A DNA stretch of 64,000 nt from Croceimicrobium sp963977415 (lineage in GTDB: Bacteria; Bacteroidota; Bacteroidia; Flavobacteriales; Schleiferiaceae), in the NCBI GenBank assembly GCA_963977415.1, contig CAXBOS010000004.1, positions 124,001-188,000 on the forward strand, in the 5' to 3' direction. Made by a program: the position numbers and the translations under genes. Positions 1-8,078 of this stretch are shown here, one piece after another. The notes under the pieces are model-generated. The model did not search any database, was not told the origin of the DNA, and was given only the letters and a program-made list of their open reading frames with translations. The first letter of the stretch is position 1, and every line of letters starts with the position of its first letter.

Positions 1-1320
1 ATCAACTTCTTTGCGAATGGAAGGGCACAGTATGATGTGGCGAACTATAAAATTATTTACAATACCGTGGAAACAGATGGTATTACTCCTACAACAGCTA
101 GTGGTATGTTATGTGTCCCCTTGGTGGCTTGTGATAGTTTTGGCTTAGTGTCTTATGATCACGGAACAGTTTTAATGCGCGACGATGTCCCATCACGGAA
201 TAATTTCGAGTCTACTATCGGAAAGGTCTTTGCCAGTACCGGTTATATCGCTACCATGCCGGATTATTTAGGATTGGGCGATAACCCTGGAATTCATCCC
301 TACCTTCATGCAGAAAGTCAGGCAACAGCTACCATCGATTTAATTAGAGCCGCGCGTGAATTCTTAGCGTCTAATATGCCCAATATCAATTTAAACGACG
401 AGGTAATGCTTACGGGTTACTCTCAGGGTGGGCATGCGGCCATGGGCACCGCTAAATACATACAAGATAATAACCTCTTAGGCGAGTTTAACGTTATCGC
501 AGCGGCGCCGGCTAGTGGTCCTTATAATTTAGCCGGCTCGCAGGCCGATGTGTTTATCCAGGATTTACCCTACAGCAATCCCGGCTATGTAGTTTATCTG
601 CTTTTCGGAATGAACCGTGCTTATGGCAATATTTTTAATGTGCCTGCCGATATTTTAAAGGCTCCATATGATACCCTTATCCCGCCTTTTTTTAACGGAA
701 TGTTTGAGATGGATACCGTAAATAATCTTTTACCAGCTAATATTAGTGGTTATTTACAAGATACTGTTTTACAGGCCTTTATTGCAGATACTGTTAACCA
801 ACAGCATCCTATTTGGCAAGCTTTAAATAATAATAACAATTACGATTGGACTCCCCAAATGCCCTTACGCATGTACTATTGTACTGCCGATGAACAAGTA
901 AGTTACCAAAACTCGCTTGATGCTGAAGCTGCTATGAATAGCAATGGCGCGCCTAATGTTAAGGCCTTATTTAATGGAAACCTAAACCACGGGGGCTGCG
1001 TTTTGCCTAGTATTGCTGGAGCAGGATTCTTTTTCGATAGTCTAAGTACTTCTTGTACAAGCTTCGTAGGTTTAATGGAAAACACCTTGGCGGAGATGAG
1101 TGTTTATCCTAATCCTACCGATGGAAAGTTGTATTTCGATTTTAGTGGTGAAATTAAAGAATTGAGCATCGCCATTTATAATGGCAGTGGTCAACTTGTT
1201 TTAAGCAGAGTGCAGTCAAGCCAAGATGCGCTGGATATCAGTAATCTACCAGCCGCTCTCTATTTCGTTGAGCTAAGAGATGCAGAGTCGGTGCAACGAT
1301 TAAGAATATTGAAGCGGTAA
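1..1320 (+). CDS. Secreted alpha/beta hydrolase (lipase-like) with T9SS C-terminal sorting domain, 5' end outside the window
   Basis: The frame is open from base 1, so the true start lies upstream; the GTG at 37 is only an internal codon. The visible protein is an alpha/beta hydrolase of the secretory lipase or prolyl-oligopeptidase-like type. The nucleophile elbow GYSQGG places the catalytic serine at bases 421-423, and a later CTADEQ segment and NHGG segment are likely to supply the acid and histidine. The last ~75 residues, beginning SVYPNPTDGK and ending RILKR, are a type A T9SS sorting domain, so the enzyme is probably exported through the outer membrane by the Gld/Por machinery encoded nearby and kept at the surface or released. 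The substrate cannot be read from the sequence. Confidence 0.85.
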   Translation: MNFFANGRAQYDVANYKIIYNTVETDGITPTTASGMLCVPLVACDSFGLVSYDHGTVLMRDDVPSRNNFESTIGKVFASTGYIATMPDYLGLGDNPGIHPYLHAESQATATIDLIRAAREFLASNMPNINLNDEVMLTGYSQGGHAAMGTAKYIQDNNLLGEFNVIAAAPASGPYNLAGSQADVFIQDLPYSNPGYVVYLLFGMNRAYGNIFNVPADILKAPYDTLIPPFFNGMFEMDTVNNLLPANISGYLQDTVLQAFIADTVNQQHPIWQALNNNNNYDWTPQMPLRMYYCTADEQVSYQNSLDAEAAMNSNGAPNVKALFNGNLNHGGCVLPSIAGAGFFFDSLSTSCTSFVGLMENTLAEMSVYPNPTDGKLYFDFSGEIKELSIAIYNGSGQLVLSRVQSSQDALDISNLPAALYFVELRDAESVQRLRILKR

Positions 1321-1340
1321 AGCAAAGAAGAGCAAAAAAT

Positions 1341-1378
1341 AAAGGCCGTCTAAGATTGAATTCTAGACGGCCTTTTTC
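1341..1378. terminator. Bidirectional intrinsic terminator
   Basis: A perfect 12-bp stem (1341-1352 with 1364-1375) and an 11-nt loop. T-rich runs follow on both strands. It separates the convergent hydrolase and ABC-F genes. Confidence 0.85.
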
Positions 1379-1445
1379 TTTTAGTATGGGTGCCTTATCA
1401 GGTCAATCTGGTTTTTGAGAAACTCTGATTTTTATTGGCATTAAC

Positions 1446-3398
1446 TTATTTTGAAACCTTTTGTAGCTTTTCTTGAGCGGATTCCCATTGTCTCATTTTC
1501 TTTTCTAAGCTAACTTTCTTGGCTTCGTATGTGTCGTAAAAACCAGCCTGTTCCGAAAGGATCTTAAACTGTTTTGGATCTAGCATCTTAGCGTCAATCT
1601 CTTCGATTTCACTCTCCAGTTTTTCAATTTCCTGCTCTAGCTTTTCCACTTCTTTTTCCGCTTTACGCAGATCTTTTTCCAATTGCTTTCGCTCCTTATA
1701 ATCTAGGCCAGTTTCTGCTAATTTAGCTTTTTCTAGGGCTTCGGCTTTTACCTTAGTGGCATCTTTCTCTTTCTCTAATTGACGGAAATCTTCCAGTTTT
1801 CGAGCTTCCAAGTATTCATCGATATCTCCGATAAATTCGTTTACGGCCCCATCGCGGAATTCGTAAATTTTATCGGTTAAACCTTGCAGGAAATGTCTAT
1901 CGTGGGAAACCACCACCAAAGTGCCATCATATTGCTTAAGAGCATTTTTAAGCATGTCCTTACTCTTAAGGTCTAAGTGGTTAGTCGGCTCATCCATAAT
2001 CAAAAGATTATGCGGGAAAAGCAATAATTTGCAAAGGGCCACGCGGCCTTTTTCACCACCAGAAAGGACTTTTACTTTCTTATCAACGTCTTCACCACTA
2101 AACAAGAAAGCACCTAAATAATCACGCGATTTCTTCCGTAAGTCTTCTGGAGCGGCATCTTCAATGGTCTCCAATAGAGTTTTGTCACCAGCTAAGGTTT
2201 TAGCTTGTTCTTGGGCGTAGTAACCAAAGGTTACATTGTGCCCTAATTCTAATTTGCCTTCATGCTCTAAATGTTCGGCAATTATTTTTACCAGAGTAGA
2301 TTTCCCTTGACCGTTTTGTCCTACGAAGGCAACCTTTTCGCCGCGCACAACTTCAATATCTACATTTTTAAAGATGCGTTTTTCGCCAAAGGCTTTTCCA
2401 ACCTTTTCTGCTTTTAAAACCACCTTGCCAGCCCTTGGAGCAGGAGGGAAGCGGAAGTTGATTTTACGCGCGTCATCGTCATCAATTTCAATGCGATCCA
2501 TCTTATCCAGCTTCTTAATCAGGTTTTGCGCGAAAGCGGCTTTCGAAGCTTTGTAACGGAACTTTTCAATCAGTTCTTCCGTCTGTTTTATCTCTTTCTC
2601 TTGATTCTTTTGTTCTTGGAACTGCAGCGTGCGCCTTTCTTCTCTCAAAGCCACAAAACGAGAGTAGGGGACTGGATAGTCGTACACTTTACCATTTACA
2701 ATTTCCACGGTCCGTTTGGTAATCTCATCCAAAAATGCTCTATCGTGAGAAACCATTACTACTGCGCCTTCGTAATTTTTCAAGAAGTCTTCTAACCAAA
2801 TAATAGAAGTAATATCTAAGTGGTTCGTGGGCTCATCTAACAGTAAAACATCATGGGCTCCTAAAAGCAGTTTGGCGAGTTCAATCCGCATACGCCAACC
2901 ACCGCTAAACTCCACGGTTTGTCGGTGAAAGTCGGCGGGTTTAAAACCAAGTCCAAGTAGAATCTTTTCCAGCTGTGCATGGTAAGTATAACCCCCTACT
3001 AAATTGAAACGATCGGTATAGTAATTTAGATCTTCAATCAACTTCATGTAAGAATCAGTTTCGTAATCCTCGCGTGTTGCTAATTGGTGATTTATGTCAT
3101 CAATAGATGATTGGAGATGCTTAATTTCGCTTAGTGAAGATTCAGCCTCTTCCATTACGGTTCTACCGTCATGTAAGGGCAGTTCTTGCGGCAGATAACC
3201 AATTTTGAATTCTTTTGGTTTACTAATTGACCCACTATCGACGGAGGCTTCTCCGGCAATAGTTTTTAGTAAAGTTGATTTACCTGCGCCATTACTGCCA
3301 ACAAGGCCGACTTTATCGGTGGGGTTTACTAAAAAACTGACCTCATTAAAAAGCATGCGGTCATTAATTTGTAAGCTGAGTTTATTGATACCTAACAT
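1446..3398 (-). CDS. ABC-F family ATPase (Uup/YdiF/EttA-like ribosome-associated protein)
   Basis: 650 residues with two ABC cassettes in one chain and no membrane segments, the hallmark of ABC-F translation factors. The first Walker A (GSNGAGKST) is at about residues 34-42 and the second (GQNGQGKST) at about 353-361. Signature motifs FSGGWRMR and LSGGEKGR are present, and each cassette has an LLDEPTNHLD or IMDEPTNHLD Walker B. A charged interdomain linker of about 80 residues, rich in Lys and Glu, corresponds to the arm that contacts P-site tRNA in the family. The C-terminal ~95 residues form a strongly charged coiled coil, as in Uup. Members act on stalled ribosomes or confer resistance to ribosome-targeting antibiotics; nothing here indicates a resistance role. 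The gene is divergent from the DUF983 gene with only 22 bp between starts. Confidence 0.9.
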   Translation of the reverse strand: MLGINKLSLQINDRMLFNEVSFLVNPTDKVGLVGSNGAGKSTLLKTIAGEASVDSGSISKPKEFKIGYLPQELPLHDGRTVMEEAESSLSEIKHLQSSIDDINHQLATREDYETDSYMKLIEDLNYYTDRFNLVGGYTYHAQLEKILLGLGFKPADFHRQTVEFSGGWRMRIELAKLLLGAHDVLLLDEPTNHLDITSIIWLEDFLKNYEGAVVMVSHDRAFLDEITKRTVEIVNGKVYDYPVPYSRFVALREERRTLQFQEQKNQEKEIKQTEELIEKFRYKASKAAFAQNLIKKLDKMDRIEIDDDDARKINFRFPPAPRAGKVVLKAEKVGKAFGEKRIFKNVDIEVVRGEKVAFVGQNGQGKSTLVKIIAEHLEHEGKLELGHNVTFGYYAQEQAKTLAGDKTLLETIEDAAPEDLRKKSRDYLGAFLFSGEDVDKKVKVLSGGEKGRVALCKLLLFPHNLLIMDEPTNHLDLKSKDMLKNALKQYDGTLVVVSHDRHFLQGLTDKIYEFRDGAVNEFIGDIDEYLEARKLEDFRQLEKEKDATKVKAEALEKAKLAETGLDYKERKQLEKDLRKAEKEVEKLEQEIEKLESEIEEIDAKMLDPKQFKILSEQAGFYDTYEAKKVSLEKKMRQWESAQEKLQKVSK

Positions 3399-3402
3399 TT
3401 GG

Positions 3403-3438
3403 CAAAAGTAATTTTAACTAATGAGTATATTTTCAAAA
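3403..3438 (-). promoter_or_regulatory. Probable promoter of the ABC-F gene, giving a near-leaderless mRNA
   Basis: On the minus strand a TACTTTTG -7 element (3403-3410) fits the Bacteroidota TAnnTTTG consensus. A TTTTG (3434-3438) sits 23 nt upstream as a possible -33 element, inside the divergent gene. Only four bases separate the -7 element from the ATG at 3398, so transcription probably starts at or next to the start codon. Confidence 0.5.
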
Positions 3439-3819
3439 GGATCGAAGATCTATAGTATTTTTAAATTTCGTTGTCCTCGCTGTCAAGAAGGGGATGTTTT
3501 TGAAGATGCTAACCCCTATAATTTTGCAAAGCTATTTAAGATGCATGACAATTGTCCTCATTGTGAGCTTCGTTATGAATTAGAACCGAGTTTTTTTTAT
3601 GGCGCTATGTATGTGAGTTACGGTTATTCGGTGGCAATTTTTGTCGCCACATATGTTTTAATGAATTGGTTCTTTGAGCCAACAATTAAGCAAATTATCG
3701 TTGTTCTCTTGGGCGTTGTTATCGTTTTATCGCCAGTGGTCTTGCGTTTATCGCGTGTTACTTGGCTAAATCTATTTGTAAAATACGATCCTGATAAGAA
3801 AGGTCCTCGTCATAAATAG
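3421..3819 (+). CDS. DUF983 family membrane protein with N-terminal zinc ribbon
   Basis: 132 residues. Two CPxC pairs (CPRC near residue 19 and CPHC near residue 46) form a likely zinc ribbon. Two hydrophobic segments follow, at about residues 62-82 and 92-110, consistent with DUF983, a small Bacteroidota and alphaproteobacterial membrane family of unknown function. The ATG at 3421 is the first in frame and leaves a 22-bp gap to the divergent ABC-F start. The gene is convergent with the FAD oxidoreductase; only 53 bp lie between the stops, holding a weak CCTA/TAGG hairpin around 3852-3864 that is not a convincing terminator. Confidence 0.85.
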   Translation: MSIFSKGSKIYSIFKFRCPRCQEGDVFEDANPYNFAKLFKMHDNCPHCELRYELEPSFFYGAMYVSYGYSVAIFVATYVLMNWFFEPTIKQIIVVLLGVVIVLSPVVLRLSRVTWLNLFVKYDPDKKGPRHK

Positions 3820-3872
3820 CACGATTTAGCTTATTTACTTGGAAACAGGCCTAGTTTTAGGTCAAAGTCACA

Positions 3873-4874
3873 TTAGGTAAATCGCTGCAGGTCCCAAGTG
3901 GGGTTTAGTTCATTTGCATAGATGAGGTATTTACAAAAGTGTTCGCTTAAATAGGGGGCCATAAGTATACCACGGGAACCTAGACCATTAAAACAGTAGT
4001 TCCCATCCTTAATTTTACCTAATAATGGTTTACGATCTTTTATATTGGGTCGAACTCCTGCTAAATGTTCCACTAGCTCGTAAGGTCCAGTATAGAATTT
4101 TTCTAGATCTGATCTTAAGCGAGAAAGACCTTCAGGACTAGTTTCGTCGTTTAAGTTGTGATGTTCGTAGGTTGAGCCAACTTTATAGAGGTGGTCGCCT
4201 AGTGGTAATGTAAAGACACTGCTATGTAGTCCATAGTCGGGTATAAGAGCGCTAGATTTTATAATCATCACCTGACCTTTGGTTTTAGTCAAGACCGACT
4301 CGAATTGCGGAAACTGTTCACTTAAAAGGTGCCCATTACAATAGATGTGTATGTAATCGGGATAGTCCTTGGCCTCGAAAGATTCCTCAATTAGAGCATC
4401 TTTTTCCTTTAAGAACTGTCTCCAGCTACTAATCATAGCTTGGGTATTTACCCAAAAGATGTTTTCAACTTTGGCATAGCCAAAGGGAGTATTAACATTA
4501 GGGATTTCACTTTGGAAAATTTCTCCTAAGTAAGATTGAAGATGTACTTTACTTGCATTTTGTTGCCAATCATTTATTTCTCCGATATTTTGAAAAAGAT
4601 GATAGAGTGGCAAGGGATGAAAGAAATTAGTATTTAGTTCCTTTTCCATCTCTAGATAGAAACGGCTTAAGTTTTCGGTAAAATGTTCTGCTCCTTTTAC
4701 CCATTTCTGGCGTTTTAAGACCACGGGATTGGCTAATCCAGCAGCAATTCTAGAGGAGCGAGAAAATTGTGGGTCATCAATTACTTTAAATCGTACCCCG
4801 AGTTTATGCAATTGATAACTGAGAATAGTACCAGCAATACCCTGCCCAATTATTAGATAATCTTTTTGTTCCAT
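3873..4874 (-). CDS. FAD-dependent oxidoreductase (DAO family)
   Basis: 333 residues. The N-terminal Rossmann dinucleotide-binding motif GQGIAG is at residues 10-15, followed by the RIAAGLANPVV segment typical of D-amino-acid-oxidase-like flavoproteins, including the FAD domain of MnmC and glycine oxidases. The C-terminal GVRPNIKDRKPLLG and NGLGSRG segments are the usual second FAD-contact region. The protein is soluble, with no signal peptide. It lies downstream of gldN on the same strand, but a terminator hairpin occupies the 45-bp gap and its T-tract runs directly into this start codon, so the gene may be expressed by readthrough or from an unseen promoter. The substrate is unknown, and a link to gliding is positional only. 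Confidence 0.8.
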   Translation of the reverse strand: MEQKDYLIIGQGIAGTILSYQLHKLGVRFKVIDDPQFSRSSRIAAGLANPVVLKRQKWVKGAEHFTENLSRFYLEMEKELNTNFFHPLPLYHLFQNIGEINDWQQNASKVHLQSYLGEIFQSEIPNVNTPFGYAKVENIFWVNTQAMISSWRQFLKEKDALIEESFEAKDYPDYIHIYCNGHLLSEQFPQFESVLTKTKGQVMIIKSSALIPDYGLHSSVFTLPLGDHLYKVGSTYEHHNLNDETSPEGLSRLRSDLEKFYTGPYELVEHLAGVRPNIKDRKPLLGKIKDGNYCFNGLGSRGILMAPYLSEHFCKYLIYANELNPTWDLQRFT

Positions 4875-4901
4875 AAAAAAAGCCCCGCAATAGCGAGGCT
4901 T
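4875..4901 (-). terminator. Intrinsic terminator after gldN
   Basis: Minus-strand hairpin pairing 4893-4900 with 4881-4888 (one mismatch) around a 4-nt loop, followed by seven T residues (4881-4875) that abut the ATG of the downstream flavoprotein gene. Confidence 0.8.
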
Positions 4902-4919
4902 CCAATTTTATAATAAATT

Positions 4920-5756
4920 CTAGTATTCCCAAAGTTCAGCTTCCATATTGCGAAGATTGGTTTTAATCCGCTCCGCTTCTAAAAGTTGATCTAGTCTAGT
5001 GCTACGTTTGTATTCTTCAATTTGACGATCGTAAACATTGTCTTCTTTATAGATTACAGAATCAAAGAAGCGCAAGTGAAATACTTGATCGTAAGTTAAT
5101 CGTGAGCTATTATTATGGCCGTTAAATGCTGTGTGTGTAGCCATAGCCATACGAGCATCTGGAAACCATACCCAAAACAGATTGTATTTTTCTAAAGTTT
5201 TAGGATTTTCCACGATAGGTGAAATTCCTAAAATTCTATTTTTCAACTCACCTCTTTGTTTATCGAAGAACCAATCGGATTTAATTTCCCAAAACTTCAC
5301 GTCTTTTGAAGTGATAGAGGTGGTATCAATTAAAAGGATTACAGAGGGATCATCAGGATCTTTAATGGTATCAATCATTTGAACGTAACTCGCTGCTTGT
5401 TCTGCAGTAAGAGGCGTTTCGAAACGATCGTCACCAAAAACTTCGATAATGGTACCCTCGGTCATAATTCCGTCGATAATTACATCGTAAAGACTTTTAC
5501 GATCTGGAATAGCCTGAACTGGATAGTAGAGATGAAGGTTCATTTTTTGTCTCAAATCAATACGCTCCCAGTGTCTGGTGCTCCACATCATATCTGCTTC
5601 ACGCAAATATGGGTAAGGAAAAACCTGATTGTGATGGTAATCCTTAGGGGCATCAGGAATAATCCCATCATCTGATGGAGATATAACCTGCGCAGTGCTT
5701 GTTGTTGGCATCACATAAAGTGCGGCCAGTGTTAAACAAAAAATTAATCTTTTCAT
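4920..5756 (-). CDS. gldN: Gliding motility / type IX secretion protein GldN (PorN)
   Basis: 278 residues with an N-terminal signal peptide ending near TSTAQ. It matches GldN in size and in the conserved early region (FPYPYLREADMMWSTR, then WERIDLRQKMN). GldN is a periplasmic component that joins the GldK lipoprotein in the ring-like T9SS complex below the outer membrane. It is the last gene of the gldK-gldL-gldM-gldN block, 13 bp downstream of gldM, and is followed by a strong terminator, which marks the operon end. Confidence 0.93.
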   Translation of the reverse strand: MKRLIFCLTLAALYVMPTTSTAQVISPSDDGIIPDAPKDYHHNQVFPYPYLREADMMWSTRHWERIDLRQKMNLHLYYPVQAIPDRKSLYDVIIDGIMTEGTIIEVFGDDRFETPLTAEQAASYVQMIDTIKDPDDPSVILLIDTTSITSKDVKFWEIKSDWFFDKQRGELKNRILGISPIVENPKTLEKYNLFWVWFPDARMAMATHTAFNGHNNSSRLTYDQVFHLRFFDSVIYKEDNVYDRQIEEYKRSTRLDQLLEAERIKTNLRNMEAELWEY

Positions 5757-5769
5757 ATCTAAAATCTAA

Positions 5770-7320
5770 TTAGCTAACGTCAACTGATATAATACCAACG
5801 CGGTCAACTTGTAGGTTATTGGGACCTTTTGCCTTAATGTTACGGATCGTAACTGTAGAACCTGGTCTTAGTCTTTCGATTTTCGCTTTTAAGGCAGAAG
5901 GGATCTTATTACTATTCTTCACTCTTTCGGGCGGAGAACCAGGGATGGCGATTTCATAGGAAGTAACCACTAGATCTAAATCGAAAGCAAAATCTTGAAA
6001 TTCAGCTTCAATAGTAGAGTTAGCAATAGCTCCCGCAGAGAATACACCTTCACTACGCTTGTATATGGTTCCTACTGCAGGTGGCAAACCTTTAATACGG
6101 AATGTTTTGCTTCCTGCATTGCGCATCACTTTAGTACCATCTGGTTTAGTATCCTCAACTGAAACCGTGATATTTATTTCTTTCCCTGATATACCAGTTA
6201 CATTAGCCGTATAGTTTCCATTTGAACCAGATACACCTTGACCCGAAACACGAATCTTAGATGGGTCTACACCTGGAACACCAATTTCAATTGGGTTGGG
6301 AACCCCACGATATAACACGTTCATTTTAGAAGGAGAAATTACTACCGAAGGGGGAGCAACGGTGTAGGTAGTAGTAGGAATTGGATATTCTACGTCACCT
6401 TTACCAATTTGCTTAATTATAATCTTACCACCCCAAGTTTGTTCTCCTACACTATTGGCAGGAAAAGAAATTTTACCTTTTCCATTTTCAATCTTTTCGG
6501 CAGAAAGTGTCTGCCCGTTGATGATAATAGTAGGATCCTGAGAGTCATCATAAGCCGCTAAAAATACATCAGCTTCGTAAGTTCCACCTTGCGTAATATA
6601 ATTAGTGTTAGCCATAACCATGGCCTTAACAGTGTTGAAACTTACTTCACCTTCACCAATTTTACTTCCTAAGTGACTTAGAACTTCAGATTCAGCATTT
6701 CTAACACGCGCTTGGATATCCGTTAGGAAAGGAATAATAGCTCCAAGTGGATATTCACCAAAAGTGGCGTATTCCCAACTTACTTCTTTATCTCCTTCTT
6801 TCTCATCAGCAGTATTAAAAGCACCTTCTATACTGGCTTTTATTGAGGGATCATTGTCGGCGATTTTGATAATTTCATTTCTAAAATTATCTAATTTACC
6901 TTTTAAGTCAGTCGCCTTTTTGGGACCTTGTTCTGCTAATAAATATGCCGCTGGTTGTGATTTCGCATCCAAAGCTTTGGGTGCTCCAGTTTCCTCGTCA
7001 TAGCCACCACTAACTGATACAAGAGAATCCTTCATATCATGGATGTAGGCAAATATTTGGTCTGAAACAGCCTTTACTTCGTAAGCTTTATCTTTCCATT
7101 TTAACGCTTTATCAGGATTGTCCTTAGCGGCGTTGTCAAAAGTTTTGTATACGTCAGAGTTCTTATTTTCTACAGTGGTAATAGTTTGTGATAAACTATC
7201 CTCCAACTTAGTAAGAGCCTTCAATATATCTTTGGAAACGTTCAATGCCAGCATTGCGGTTAACACGAGGTACATCATGTTAATCATCTTCTGCCGCGGC
7301 GATAGTTTTCCTCCAGCCAT
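5770..7320 (-). CDS. gldM: Gliding motility / type IX secretion motor protein GldM (PorM)
   Basis: 516 residues, the normal GldM size. The N-terminus has the conserved MAGGKLSPRQKMINMMYLVL segment leading into one membrane helix (about residues 13-33). The large periplasmic remainder carries the family's later domains, with PSVVISPSKMNVLYRGVPNP recognisable near residue 325. GldM forms long periplasmic dimers that couple the GldL inner-membrane motor to the outer-membrane GldK/GldN ring and transmit proton-motive energy to secretion and gliding. It sits between gldL (42-bp gap) and gldN (13-bp gap). Confidence 0.95.
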   Translation of the reverse strand: MAGGKLSPRQKMINMMYLVLTAMLALNVSKDILKALTKLEDSLSQTITTVENKNSDVYKTFDNAAKDNPDKALKWKDKAYEVKAVSDQIFAYIHDMKDSLVSVSGGYDEETGAPKALDAKSQPAAYLLAEQGPKKATDLKGKLDNFRNEIIKIADNDPSIKASIEGAFNTADEKEGDKEVSWEYATFGEYPLGAIIPFLTDIQARVRNAESEVLSHLGSKIGEGEVSFNTVKAMVMANTNYITQGGTYEADVFLAAYDDSQDPTIIINGQTLSAEKIENGKGKISFPANSVGEQTWGGKIIIKQIGKGDVEYPIPTTTYTVAPPSVVISPSKMNVLYRGVPNPIEIGVPGVDPSKIRVSGQGVSGSNGNYTANVTGISGKEINITVSVEDTKPDGTKVMRNAGSKTFRIKGLPPAVGTIYKRSEGVFSAGAIANSTIEAEFQDFAFDLDLVVTSYEIAIPGSPPERVKNSNKIPSALKAKIERLRPGSTVTIRNIKAKGPNNLQVDRVGIISVDVS

Positions 7321-7362
7321 TATTGTTTTATATTTTTGGTTTAGACTTTTGTTTAACTAATT

Positions 7363-8037
7363 CTAGTTACTGCGATTAACATTCATTGCTGAAAGCATAC
7401 CACCGTAAACTGAGTTAAGCTGAGTCATATTGCTAACTAGGCTTGATACTTCAGTAGATAACTTTTCAGAATCTTGAATAGAAGAATTTAATTTTTCCAT
7501 TAAGGTGTTCTGGGTTTCCATGTGGTTAGCAGAGCTTTCCAACTGAACTGCATAAAGCGCGTTTAAAGACTCCATGTTTTTGGAGGCAAGTGACAACTGT
7601 TCGTTATATGCTCCTGTGGCGGCAGCTGCTTCGCTAGTTTCAGTTAATTTACTAGCTGCATCACCGAAGCGACGAAGACCATTGCCAAGGCTATCGATTA
7701 ATTCACCATCAATTTTAGCTTCTTCAAGCATACGATCAAGTTCTTGAGTGGCGCTAAGTTGACGATTGCTAGAAGAATTGAATTCTGCTTCGTCGTCTGA
7801 CATACCAGCAAGTTCTGGATATACTAGAGTCCAATCTACTTCTTCACTCGGTTTTTCGAAAGCTGAGAAGAAGAAAATTACTGCTTCCGTAGTAAGACCG
7901 ATTACCAGCATGTAATCTGCGCCAGGAAGGTGAAGGATTTTGAACATCGCTCCAAGAATTACTACTGCGGCACCCCATCCATAAAGTTTTGCCATGAAAT
8001 TTTTGAAACGCTTGCTGTTTACATCGATTAACGCCAT
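7363..8037 (-). CDS. gldL: Gliding motility / type IX secretion motor protein GldL (PorL)
   Basis: 224 residues. Two N-terminal membrane helices (about 18-36 and 42-60) flank the conserved FKILHLPGADYML loop. A glutamate inside the second helix (E51) fits the membrane-embedded acidic residue considered important for proton-driven rotation in GldL. The C-terminal two thirds is a cytoplasmic helical region rich in Ser, Ala, Glu and Asn. With GldM it forms the inner-membrane rotary motor. It lies 41 bp downstream of gldK. Confidence 0.95.
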   Translation of the reverse strand: MALIDVNSKRFKNFMAKLYGWGAAVVILGAMFKILHLPGADYMLVIGLTTEAVIFFFSAFEKPSEEVDWTLVYPELAGMSDDEAEFNSSSNRQLSATQELDRMLEEAKIDGELIDSLGNGLRRFGDAASKLTETSEAAAATGAYNEQLSLASKNMESLNALYAVQLESSANHMETQNTLMEKLNSSIQDSEKLSTEVSSLVSNMTQLNSVYGGMLSAMNVNRSN

Positions 8038-8078
8038 GTGAAAAAATTAAAATTAAATTGCTTGTTTGTAAAAATAAA

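Noticed and set aside
3840..3872. Hairpin between DUF983 and flavoprotein genes
   Set aside because: Only a 4-bp stem with no T-run; not a supportable terminator.
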